Source of the DNA: Nitrosomonadales bacterium | Lineage (GTDB): Bacteria; Pseudomonadota; Gammaproteobacteria; Burkholderiales; Gallionellaceae | Length of the DNA stretch: 64,000 nt | Direction of reading: 5' to 3' | Assembly: GCA_016716325.1 (NCBI GenBank) | Contig: JADJWO010000001.1 | Span: 1,984,001-2,048,000 of the forward strand | Shown: piece after piece, positions 18,164 through 26,002 of the stretch | Layout: every line of letters begins with the position of its first letter | How positions within the stretch are numbered: position 1 is the stretch's first letter | The notes under the pieces: model-generated | The model's input: the letters and a program-made list of their open reading frames with translations, nothing else | What the model was told of the DNA's origin: nothing | Database searches by the model: none | Position numbers and translations under genes: made by a program

Positions 18164-19519
18164 ATGCTGGATATACAGACATTACGTAATGACTTGAATA
18201 ACGTAGCTAGTCGCTTGAAGGACGAGCGTCGCTTTGATTTGGATACAAGACGGTTCGAGCAGATGGAGGCCGAGCGCAAGACGATACAGACGCGCACGCA
18301 GGAGCTGCAGGCGAAGCGCAATGCGACTTCCAAACTGATCGGGCAGGCCAAGGCCAAGGGCGAGGACACGACAGCCATCATGGCCGAGGTGGGGGCGCTG
18401 GGCGATGAACTGAAGCAACTGGAAGCCAAACTGCCGCAAGTGCTCGCCGAATTGGACGCCTTCCTCGCAGTGATCCCGAATTTGCCGCATGCCAACGTGC
18501 CGGTCGGCAACTCGGAAGCGGACAACGTCGAGACGCATCGTTTCGGCGAGCCCAGGAAATTTGACTTTGAAGTGCAGGACCATGTCAGCATCGGTGAAGG
18601 ACTGGGCGGGCTGGATTTCGAGACCGCCACCAAGATCGCCGGTGCGCGCTTCTCGCTGTTGAAAGGCCCGCTGGCGCGCATGCACCGCGCACTCGCGCAG
18701 TTCATGCTGGATACTCATACAGAAAAGCACGGCTACACCGAGACCTATGTGCCTTATCTGGTAAACGCCGATTCGATGCGCGGCACCGGGCAGTTGCCGA
18801 AGTTCGAAGAGGATCTGTTCAAGATAGTATCTGGCGATGCCGGCGTTGCAGCGACGATCCGCGATATAACGACAATGTCGCGAGATGATATGGAAGGTAT
18901 TACTCCATCCATCAAATCGTTTTATCTGATTCCCACCGCCGAAGTGCCGGTGACCAACATGGTGCGCGACGAGATCGTGCCCTTGGAAAAACTGCCGCTG
19001 AAGTACGTTGCACATACGCCGTGTTTCCGCAGCGAGGCCGGTTCGTATGGACGCGACACGCGCGGCATGATCCGTCAGCATCAGTTCGAGAAGGTGGAAC
19101 TGGTCCAAATGGTGCATCCGGACCATTCCTATGCCGCGCTGGAAGCGCTGCTCGGCCATGCCGAGGTCATCCTGCAGAAGCTCGGCCTGCCGTATCGCGT
19201 GGTGAAGCTGTGCACCGGCGATATGGGATTTTCCGCCGCGACCACGTACGACATCGAAGTGTGGCTGCCGGCGCAGAACACCTACCGCGAGATATCTTCC
19301 TGCTCCAATTTCGAAGCCTTCCAGGCGCGCCGCATGCAGGCGCGCTTCCGCAACGCCGCTGGCAAGCCGGAACTGCTGCACACGCTGAACGGCTCCGGGC
19401 TGGCGGTGGGCAGAACCTTGGTCGCAGTCCTTGAGAATTGCCAGAATGCCGACGGCAGCGTGACTATCCCCGAAGTGCTGCGCCCGTACATGGGTGGCAT
19501 GGAGAAACTTTCCAAGTAG
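18164..19519 (+). CDS. serS: Seryl-tRNA synthetase
   Basis: Class II aminoacyl-tRNA synthetase. The N-terminal coiled-coil arm (about residues 25-110, Lys/Glu/Gln-rich), which binds the long variable arm of tRNA-Ser, is followed by the catalytic core with motif 2 TPCFRSEAGSYGRDTRGMIRQHQF and motif 3 GSGLAVGRTLVAVLENCQ. At 451 residues it is about 20 longer than the E. coli enzyme; the extra residues lie around DAGVAATIRDITTMSRDDMEGI, a mild insertion in the core. A GAGATAAG ribosome site precedes the ATG. tRNA-Ser(CGA) is encoded about 2.2 kb downstream. Confidence 0.97.
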   Translation: MLDIQTLRNDLNNVASRLKDERRFDLDTRRFEQMEAERKTIQTRTQELQAKRNATSKLIGQAKAKGEDTTAIMAEVGALGDELKQLEAKLPQVLAELDAFLAVIPNLPHANVPVGNSEADNVETHRFGEPRKFDFEVQDHVSIGEGLGGLDFETATKIAGARFSLLKGPLARMHRALAQFMLDTHTEKHGYTETYVPYLVNADSMRGTGQLPKFEEDLFKIVSGDAGVAATIRDITTMSRDDMEGITPSIKSFYLIPTAEVPVTNMVRDEIVPLEKLPLKYVAHTPCFRSEAGSYGRDTRGMIRQHQFEKVELVQMVHPDHSYAALEALLGHAEVILQKLGLPYRVVKLCTGDMGFSAATTYDIEVWLPAQNTYREISSCSNFEAFQARRMQARFRNAAGKPELLHTLNGSGLAVGRTLVAVLENCQNADGSVTIPEVLRPYMGGMEKLSK

Positions 19520-19527
19520 GACGCAAA

Positions 19528-20310
19528 ATGAGAGTCGTTCATCTACTCGGCATCGCAGGCGTTCCTGAGAACGAGACCGAAGCGGCGAAAAAATGGGCTC
19601 TCCGGCTGGAATGGCCGATGGTGGCGGTGGCGCTCTGGATCGTGGTGCAGTGGTATCTGGAAGAGACCGGTACGCTCTCGCATACCGTGGCGCGTACTGC
19701 CGACTGGCTGGTGTGGCTCGCGTTCCTGATCGAGACCTGGATACTCACCCGGCATGTCGGGAACAAGCGGGGTTATTTGCTTGGCAATTGGCTGAACCTC
19801 GCCATCATCATCGGCGGTTTTCCCGCGTTCTGGGAATACGCTCCGCTGGCAGGGTTGCTGCGCAGCCTGCGTTTGCTGCTGGTGCTGGCGCTGCTGGTGC
19901 GCATGTCCAAGTCGGCGCGCAAGCTGCTTTCCAAACACAATCTCGGCGCGACACTGGTCGTGGCGTTCGTCACCATGCTGCTGTCCGGTATCATCATGTC
20001 GCGCATCGATCCCTCGGTGGGCGATGTGTGGGACGGCATGTGGTGGGCATGGGTCACCATGGCCACCGTGGGCTACGGTGATGTGGTGCCGCACACCGGT
20101 GCGGGGCGGTTGTTCGCCTCCCTGGTGGTGCTGTTCGGGGTGGTGTTGCTGTCCATGCTGACTGCCAACCTGGCGGCATTTTTCGTGGGGAGCGATGTGG
20201 AACGTGTGGAGAAGGAAGAAAGACAGGCGGACAGGGCGCTCAAGGATATTTCCATGCGGTTGCAACGTATCGAGCGTCTGCTGGAACAGCGCAATAACCG
20301 GAACGACTAG
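19528..20310 (+). CDS. Voltage-gated-like potassium channel
   Basis: Six-transmembrane ion channel. The start is taken at MRVVHLLGIAG, nine bases after serS; the open frame extends upstream inside serS. Segments S1-S3 occupy about residues 28-120, and an arginine-rich S4-like helix (RSLRLLLVLALLVRMSKSARK) follows. S5, the pore loop with selectivity filter TVGYGD and S6 then lead to a C-terminal Arg/Glu coiled-coil. The filter is the classical K+ signature. It ends directly against the stop codon of the convergent mltF. A role in membrane-potential control is inferred. Confidence 0.88.
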   Translation: MRVVHLLGIAGVPENETEAAKKWALRLEWPMVAVALWIVVQWYLEETGTLSHTVARTADWLVWLAFLIETWILTRHVGNKRGYLLGNWLNLAIIIGGFPAFWEYAPLAGLLRSLRLLLVLALLVRMSKSARKLLSKHNLGATLVVAFVTMLLSGIIMSRIDPSVGDVWDGMWWAWVTMATVGYGDVVPHTGAGRLFASLVVLFGVVLLSMLTANLAAFFVGSDVERVEKEERQADRALKDISMRLQRIERLLEQRNNRND

Positions 20311-21696
20311 TTAGTCCAATAGCTTTCTAAGCGGCTCTATCAGTCGATAAGATACCGATTCCGACGCGTCCGACGCTTGATCGGACTCCAGACGTTTGAG
20401 TATGTCGTAGTAGCTGCGGATGCTTTCCACCAGGATCACCGCCTCGCCGCCACGCGCATATCCGTATTTCAGTCTCTCGTAATAACCTGGCTGGTTCAGT
20501 TTGGGCATCCATTTCTTGACGTCCACCCAGTTGTCCGGATTGAGCCCGGCGCGAACGGTCAGGACGCGCGCATCTTCAAGATGCCCGTAACCCTGATTGT
20601 AGGCGGCCAACGCCAGCCAGGTGCGATCCGGTTCGGGGATGCGTGCCGGCATCTGTTCTTTGAGCCATACCAGGTATTTTGCGCCAGCAATGATACTTTC
20701 GCGCGGATCGAGCCGGTTCCGAACCTTCATCTGGTCCGCCGTCGCATCGGTCAACATCATCATGCCGCGGACGTTGGTAAAGGATGTGGCAAGCGGATCC
20801 CACTGCGATTCCTGATAGGACAACGCCGCCAGCAGGCGCCAATCCTCGCCGGTGACAGCGGCAGCCTCCTCGAACAGGTGGCGGTAACGCGGCAGTATGG
20901 TTTCATAGCGACTGATGAAGGCGGCCGCATCAAGCGAGTGCAACCGGCTTCTGTGCCCATAGTAACGATCCAGCAAGCGGTTCAGCGTTCCGTCCTTCTG
21001 GATGCGCGCGAAGAAAACCTTCACCTCGCGAACAAGCTCTGGATCGGCGTCCATGGAAAACGCCCAGGCCAGCTTGGAAGGCGGGCCGATATCGAAGGCT
21101 GTTGCCAAGTTCGAATGATAGTTGCGCGCATCGGCAAGTTGCAGTTCATTAGCCACGGTGCAATCCAGCAAGCCTTCAGATACTTCCTGCAATAATTCTC
21201 TGACGGTCACATTGAGGCGGGATTGCCATTGCAGCGAAGGCGACTTTTCGAGAGCTTCGCGTAGCGCGACTTCCTGCGCCGAGCCGGCAACGACAGCCAG
21301 ATTTTCTTTGGTCAGATCGGTCAATTTCTTCGGGAGGATATCTTCGCGGCTGCATACCACCTGCTCGCGCACCGTTTGATAACTAGGCCCGAAGTACAGC
21401 GAGTGGATATTGACCTCGCTGCGTAGCGAGGCGGCAGCGAGATGCGCGCGGTGCTTGCGCAACGACCTGTCAATATTGTCTGGGGGGACGGGTGTCAGTT
21501 CAACGGAGGTGTGCAGATGCTGGCCAAAGAGCAATGCCATCTCTCGTTCGAACTCGGCAGATGCACCCCTTGAAGCCTCGGGTACGATAACCAGCAATCG
21601 GCCGTCTCGCCAAGCGGGAAGCTGTTCGCTGCAGCCCGCCAGCAACAGACATATGCTGCCGATAATCACCTGCAAGCGCCGGGTCGGATTCCACAT
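20311..21696 (-). CDS. mltF: Membrane-bound lytic transglycosylase MltF-like
   Basis: Peptidoglycan-cleaving lipoprotein. The signal ends in LLAGC, so it is lipidated at about C22. Residues about 35-260 form a periplasmic solute-binding (SBP_bac_3-like) domain, and residues about 280-430 an SLT lysozyme-like domain with catalytic E296 in SYQESQWDP and ALAAYNQGYGHLEDAR. This two-domain layout is the MltF signature. Length 461 is normal. It is convergent with the potassium channel gene with no gap, and its 5' end faces tRNA-Ser across about 50 bases. Confidence 0.93.
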   Translation of the reverse strand: MWNPTRRLQVIIGSICLLLAGCSEQLPAWRDGRLLVIVPEASRGASAEFEREMALLFGQHLHTSVELTPVPPDNIDRSLRKHRAHLAAASLRSEVNIHSLYFGPSYQTVREQVVCSREDILPKKLTDLTKENLAVVAGSAQEVALREALEKSPSLQWQSRLNVTVRELLQEVSEGLLDCTVANELQLADARNYHSNLATAFDIGPPSKLAWAFSMDADPELVREVKVFFARIQKDGTLNRLLDRYYGHRSRLHSLDAAAFISRYETILPRYRHLFEEAAAVTGEDWRLLAALSYQESQWDPLATSFTNVRGMMMLTDATADQMKVRNRLDPRESIIAGAKYLVWLKEQMPARIPEPDRTWLALAAYNQGYGHLEDARVLTVRAGLNPDNWVDVKKWMPKLNQPGYYERLKYGYARGGEAVILVESIRSYYDILKRLESDQASDASESVSYRLIEPLRKLLD

Positions 21697-21748
21697 GGGG
21701 GGACATTCTGCACTAAATCGGAGGTTGCTGGTAGAATGCGCGTCCTTC

Positions 21749-21839
<91 letters not shown>

Positions 21840-21876
21840 GATGCCAGATTGCTGATTACGCCTTCATGTTCGGCAT

Positions 21877-21921
21877 GCACTAATCCTGAGCATTTTTGAT
21901 GGGTATGCGCGTAATTAGTGC
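21877..21921. promoter_or_regulatory. Nested inverted repeat upstream of ccoN
   Basis: GCACTAAT and ATTAGTGC (8 bp) enclose a second pair, GCAT and ATGC, with equal 5-base spacers on each side and an 11-base apical loop. It lies about 140 bases before ccoN and 40 after tRNA-Ser. It could terminate or process the tRNA transcript or act as an operator for the cco operon. A second small hairpin (CAGCTT-TTT-AAGCTG) lies at 21966-21980. No FNR/ANR consensus box was found in the 224-base leader. Confidence 0.4.
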
Positions 21922-22063
21922 TGATTTCCCCTTTACTCCCCCCTGACTGGTATGCCATTATTGCGCAGCTTTTTAAGCTGTATGGAGAGGTGTGCTGTTT
22001 CACGCGTTGTTTTTCGAGTGAAAGGCTCGCCGTTTTTAACTTAGCTCTCGGGAGGAGATACTT

Positions 22064-23494
22064 GTGGAAGCGAATCAAGCGACACCAGTAAAGTACGATA
22101 TGGATGTGGTCCGGTGGTTCACCATCGCGGCTGTCATCTATGCAGTGGTAGGTACGCTGATCGGTGTGTACGTTGCAGCCGAATTGGCGTGGCCATTTTT
22201 GAACTTTGATATTGCTGAAATTACCTTTGGACGCCTGCGTCCTCTGCATACCAATGCGGTGATCTTTGCGTTCGGCGGCTGTGTGCTGATGGCAACCGGC
22301 TACTACATCGTGCAACGCACGGGGCAGACCAAGCTGTGGAGCAACAAGCTGGCATGGTTCAACTTCTGGGGCTGGAATCTGATCATTGTTCTGGCTGTGA
22401 TCACTCTGCCGCTGGGGATGTCTTCCGGCAAGGAATACGCTGAGTTGCCTTGGTGGGTGGATATCATGATTGCGGTTGTGTGGTTGTCGTTCGGTTTGAA
22501 CCACATCATGACCACGGCGATCCGCAAAACTTCGCACATCTACGTCTCGAACTGGTTCACCATGGGCATGATCGTCATGATCACTTACCTGCACGTTGTG
22601 AACAGCATGGCGATCCCGGTGGATATGGTGACTGCCTATTCCGTCTACTCCGGTGTGCAAGATGCCATGATTCAGTGGTGGTGGGGTCACAATGCGGTTG
22701 GTTTCTACCTGACCGGTGGTTTCCTCGGCATCATGTACTACTTCATTCCCAAGCAGGCAGGTCGTCCGGTGTTCTCGTATCGCCTGTCCGTGTTGCACTT
22801 CTGGACGCTGACCTTCGGTTATGTCTGGCTGGGCGCACACCATCTGCAATACACTGCGCTGCCTGACTGGACTGGTTCCCTGGGTGCTGCGGTGTCCCTG
22901 GCGATGATCATCCCGTCCTGGGGTGGTGCGATGAACGGCATGATGACGCTGTCCGGTGCATGGGACAAACTGCGTACCGACTACATCCTGCGCTTCCTGG
23001 TGACTGCGATGGCGTTCTACGCGATGTCCACCTTCGACGGTCCGGTGATGTCCATCAAGACCGTGAACGCGCTGTCGCACTATACTGACTGGACTGTGGG
23101 TCACGTGCATGCGGGTGCTCTGGGCTGGATGTCCATGATCTCCTTCGGCGCGATCTATCACTTGATCAAGAAGCTGTGGAATACCGAGATGTATTCCGAG
23201 AGTCTGGTTAACGTGCACTTCTGGGTGGCTTTGATCGGTGCGGTGATTTATATCGTGTCGATGTGGGTGTCCGGGATCATGCAGGGTCTGATGTGGCGCG
23301 ATTACGACGAATTCGGCACCTTGACCTACACCTTCGTTGAATCCGTATCCGCGATGCATCCGTACTACGTGATGCGTACCGTCGGTGGTGCGATCTTCAA
23401 CCTGGGTACATGGATCATGTTGTACAACGTGGTGATGACAGTGCGTCAGGCAAGTGCTGCACGCGGTGTTCAAGCTGCGCCAGCTAAAGCATAA
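22064..23494 (+). CDS. ccoN: cbb3-type cytochrome c oxidase subunit I (CcoN)
   Basis: Catalytic heme b / heme b3-CuB subunit of the high-affinity proton-pumping oxidase. It starts with GTG, chosen because GGGAGGAGA sits eight bases upstream and no ATG is nearby. Twelve hydrophobic helices are visible. Likely heme and CuB histidines occur in LRPLHTNAVIFAFGG, WWGHNAVGFYLT, GAHHLQYTALPDW and TVGHVHAGALGW. Length 476 is typical. Codon choice is strongly biased to one synonymous set, consistent with high expression. It is first of the ccoNOQP operon. Confidence 0.97.
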   Translation: MEANQATPVKYDMDVVRWFTIAAVIYAVVGTLIGVYVAAELAWPFLNFDIAEITFGRLRPLHTNAVIFAFGGCVLMATGYYIVQRTGQTKLWSNKLAWFNFWGWNLIIVLAVITLPLGMSSGKEYAELPWWVDIMIAVVWLSFGLNHIMTTAIRKTSHIYVSNWFTMGMIVMITYLHVVNSMAIPVDMVTAYSVYSGVQDAMIQWWWGHNAVGFYLTGGFLGIMYYFIPKQAGRPVFSYRLSVLHFWTLTFGYVWLGAHHLQYTALPDWTGSLGAAVSLAMIIPSWGGAMNGMMTLSGAWDKLRTDYILRFLVTAMAFYAMSTFDGPVMSIKTVNALSHYTDWTVGHVHAGALGWMSMISFGAIYHLIKKLWNTEMYSESLVNVHFWVALIGAVIYIVSMWVSGIMQGLMWRDYDEFGTLTYTFVESVSAMHPYYVMRTVGGAIFNLGTWIMLYNVVMTVRQASAARGVQAAPAKA

Positions 23495-23506
23495 GGGGAG
23501 AAAAAC

Positions 23507-24304
23507 ATGTCTGATCACGATCATATTTATTCAACCAAGTTCCAGGACAAGATCGAGCGCAATACGCTCCTGATGTTCGTCCTGACGGCAGTTGCGGTGG
23601 CGGTTGGCGGTATCGTCGAAATCGTGCCGCTGTTCTATCTGCCAAACACCGGTATGTCTGGTGGCGACGGTACTTTCAACGGCACCCAGCACAAGGATGC
23701 GAACGGCAACGTGATTCCGATGGACAAGATCGTCTGGAATCCTGCCACCTCCGCACACAAGACGCTGGATGAGTGGCAGGCCGGCGACGGTGTTCGTCCT
23801 TATACCGCGCTGGAAACGGCTGGGCGTTATGTGTACATTCGCGAAGGTTGTTTCCTGTGCCATTCGCAGATGATCCGTCCGTTCCGCGACGAAAAGGATC
23901 GTTATGGTCATTACTCGATCGCCGAAGAGTCCATGTACGACCATACCTACCAGTGGGGTTCCAAGCGTACCGGCCCGGATCTCGCGCGCCTGGCTGGCAA
24001 GTACTCTGACGAATGGCATCGCAAGCACTTGAAATATCCCCGCGATGTGGTTCCCGAGTCCGTGATGCCTAACTTCTTCTTCTTGGAGAACAATCCGATC
24101 GATGTGGAGAAAAACCGCAAGACGATGGAAGTTATGACTCAGATGCCGTTCAACCCGGTTCCCAAGAGCATCTACTCTGACGCTTATATCGCGAGCGCCA
24201 ATGATGAGCTCCAGGGCAAGACGGAAATGGACGCAATGATCGCCTATCTGCAATCCTTGGGTAATCACGTGAAGTTCGAAGAAGGTGTGAACTATCGTGA
24301 CTAA
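23507..24304 (+). CDS. ccoO: cbb3 oxidase monoheme cytochrome c subunit (CcoO), with an N-terminal loop insertion
   Basis: Membrane-anchored monoheme cytochrome c that passes electrons to CcoN. One transmembrane helix lies at about residues 22-46. The heme site is CFLCH (C115, C118, H119), followed by the diagnostic SQMIRPFRDE and WGSKRTGPDLAR. Between the helix (ending VPLFYLPN) and GVRPYTALE there are about 40 residues (Gly/Asn/Asp-rich, TGMSGGDGTFNG...) where typical CcoO has a few, so the heme motif is shifted and the protein is 265 long, not about 200-245. A GGGGAG ribosome site is present. It overlaps ccoQ by eight bases. Confidence 0.95.
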   Translation: MSDHDHIYSTKFQDKIERNTLLMFVLTAVAVAVGGIVEIVPLFYLPNTGMSGGDGTFNGTQHKDANGNVIPMDKIVWNPATSAHKTLDEWQAGDGVRPYTALETAGRYVYIREGCFLCHSQMIRPFRDEKDRYGHYSIAEESMYDHTYQWGSKRTGPDLARLAGKYSDEWHRKHLKYPRDVVPESVMPNFFFLENNPIDVEKNRKTMEVMTQMPFNPVPKSIYSDAYIASANDELQGKTEMDAMIAYLQSLGNHVKFEEGVNYRD

Positions 24305-24509
24305 GCTGATGGACTACCTGCACACGGATTGGGCAGCGATGACCCGCAATGACTGGCTGGGGGTGTTCTTCACCGTAGCCGCGTTTGTGGCGATGGTTGT
24401 GGTCTATGTGCTGGTGTTCAATCCTAAGAACAAGGATGCGTTCAACTCGCAGGGCGATATGGCCCTGCGGGATGAGGACGATTACAACAATTCGGGAGAA
24501 AAAAAATGA
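24297..24509 (+). CDS. ccoQ: cbb3 oxidase small subunit CcoQ-like
   Basis: Small membrane protein with one helix at about residues 22-42 (GVFFTVAAFVAMVVVYVLVF) followed by NPKNKDAFNSQ and an acidic, Asn-rich tail. Position between ccoO and ccoP and the N/P-K-x-K after the helix are typical of CcoQ/FixQ, which stabilises the complex. The start is taken as GTG overlapping the ccoO stop, with GAAGG ten bases upstream; an ATG four codons later is the alternative. It overlaps ccoP by ATGA. Confidence 0.85.
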   Translation: MTKLMDYLHTDWAAMTRNDWLGVFFTVAAFVAMVVVYVLVFNPKNKDAFNSQGDMALRDEDDYNNSGEKK

Positions 24510-25486
24510 GTGACAATCAAAACTCCGGTGGTGTGCCAACCACGGGGCATGTGTGGGATGATGATTTGGGCGACTTGATCAATCAGCCGCCGAAGTGGTG
24601 GATGCTGGGTCTGACGGCCAGTGCGATTTGGGTGGTGGTTTATTTTATTATGTATCCATCCATTCCCTTGGCAACAAACGGTACCTTCTGGAAGGGTGTC
24701 GGTCTGCCAGGTTCCGGCCAGTGGTCCGCCATCAAGGAGCTGGAAGCTGATCAGAAGGTTCTGGACGACTACCGTGGCAAGTGGGAAGAAAAGCTGAAGG
24801 ACATGACGCCGGCCGCCATTTTGGCGGACGATGAGATGACCAAGTACTCGCAGGCTTCCGGCAAGGTGCTGTTCAGCGACAATTGCGCAGGTTGTCATGG
24901 TCAGAACGGCGTGGGTACGATTCAGTCCGGCAACAAGTTCGCCATGCGTGAACAGGGCCTGATGGCGCCGGTTCTGCTCGACGACGACTGGCTGTTTGGC
25001 GGCTCCATCGACGCTATCCATGAGTCCATCCAGAATGGCCGTCAGGGCATGATGATGGCACACGAAGGCATGGTGTCCGATGCTGATATCGACACGCTGG
25101 CCAATGCTATCGCCAAGGGTGAGCCGGCTTCCACGCCGCTGTTTGCGGCGAGCGGCTGTACAGCTTGTCACGGCGAAGACGGCAAGGGCGTGCAGGCCAT
25201 GGGTTCGGCCAACCTGACCGACAAGGTCTGGCGCTTTGACGGTTCTGTGGAAGGCATCAAGCACACCATCAAGTATGGCGTGAATTCCGGCAATCCGAAT
25301 GCGCGTGTCGCAGTCATGCCCAACTTCACTGAAGGCGGCAAGCTTTCCGCTGTCGACATGAAGAAGCTGGCTGTCTACGTTCACAAGTTCGGTGGTGGCC
25401 AGGCGGATGCAGCTCCCGTTGTCGAGGCTCCTGTTGTCGAGGTCGCGTCTGAGGTAGCCGCTGCATCGGCGCCTGCTGCCGAGTAA
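24506..25486 (+). CDS. ccoP: cbb3 oxidase diheme cytochrome c subunit (CcoP)
   Basis: Diheme c-type cytochrome that receives electrons from soluble cytochromes. The N-terminal HVWDDDLGDLINQPPKWW motif and one helix (about 30-50) are classical. A charged stretch (KWEEKLKDMTPAA) leads to heme 1 CAGCH (C127, C130, H131) and heme 2 CTACH (C218, C221, H222). The last 25 residues are Ala/Val/Pro/Glu-rich low complexity, beyond the usual C-terminus. Length 326. Confidence 0.97.
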   Translation: MSDNQNSGGVPTTGHVWDDDLGDLINQPPKWWMLGLTASAIWVVVYFIMYPSIPLATNGTFWKGVGLPGSGQWSAIKELEADQKVLDDYRGKWEEKLKDMTPAAILADDEMTKYSQASGKVLFSDNCAGCHGQNGVGTIQSGNKFAMREQGLMAPVLLDDDWLFGGSIDAIHESIQNGRQGMMMAHEGMVSDADIDTLANAIAKGEPASTPLFAASGCTACHGEDGKGVQAMGSANLTDKVWRFDGSVEGIKHTIKYGVNSGNPNARVAVMPNFTEGGKLSAVDMKKLAVYVHKFGGGQADAAPVVEAPVVEVASEVAAASAPAAE

Positions 25487-25499
25487 ATGTCCATTTGAC

Positions 25500-25525
25500 T
25501 GCACGGCGATAAGCCGTGCAGGTTT
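25500..25525 (+). terminator. Stem-loop after ccoP (possible attenuator)
   Basis: TGCACGGC and GCCGTGCA form a perfect 8-bp stem around GATAA, followed by GGTTTTT. It separates ccoP from the next small ORF and could lower read-through or stabilise the ccoNOQP mRNA 3' end. Confidence 0.55.
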
Positions 25526-25541
25526 TTGAAAGGAAATCAAA

Positions 25542-25661
25542 ATGTCACAAGACTTTGTATACTGGGGCTTGATGATCGGCACGGCAGGCGCATTCGCTGT
25601 GGTAATCGCTGCGTTGGTCTGGCTGTACTTCAATTCCAAGAAGAAGTCTGGCGATAAGTAA
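25542..25661 (+). CDS. 39-residue single-helix membrane protein following ccoP
   Basis: Short ORF beginning MSQDFVYWGLMIGTAGA and ending NSKKKSGDK. The helix at about residues 8-29 is followed by a Lys-rich tail, so the C-terminus should be cytoplasmic. A strong AAAGGAAATC ribosome site lies seven bases before the ATG, and a perfect terminator follows 17 bases after the stop, so it looks like the true last gene of the cco operon. Size and topology recall small oxidase subunits such as CcoM of Pseudomonas stutzeri cbb3 or CydX, but no sequence identity is claimed. Identity is inferred from position only. Confidence 0.7.
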   Translation: MSQDFVYWGLMIGTAGAFAVVIAALVWLYFNSKKKSGDK

Positions 25662-25677
25662 TATTGCCGGACCAGGG

Positions 25678-25706
25678 AAGGAGGAGGCTAGCCTCCTCCT
25701 TTTTTC
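25678..25706 (+). terminator. Rho-independent terminator of the cco operon
   Basis: A self-complementary AGGAGGAGGCTAGCCTCCTCCT stem followed by TTTTTT. Strong and well placed after the small ORF. The following 296 bases before ccoG contain no gene I can support; a promoter for ccoGHIS is expected there, but no clear hexamer pair was found. Confidence 0.9.
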
Positions 25707-26002
25707 ATTCCGGGATAATGGCCTTCAGGTGGCCCCTGCGTAAATTCTTCTCTTGAGGGTAGAGTTTAGGCAGGGATTTACTTACATGGCTGCGCTGAAA
25801 TGCGTTGTTTCATAGCAAGTCATCTTTGTTTAATCTTTCGGCTCTCGGCGCTATACGGCATTGAAAAAAGAGCCAGCGCTCATGCAACGAGTTGCCATGA
25901 AGAACGAAGAAGGCTTCGAGTCGTAATATTGGACTTATTTAGCATTAGCTTATATATTGAGCGCCCAGCCATAAGGGCGTCATAAAACCATCAGGAGCGG
26001 GC

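Noticed and set aside
21895..21910. FNR/ANR box upstream of ccoN
   Set aside because: TTGAT is present but the second half-site does not match ATCAA.
25800..25985. 61-codon frame before ccoG
   Set aside because: No ribosome site, atypical composition, no membrane or domain pattern; it lies in the expected promoter region.
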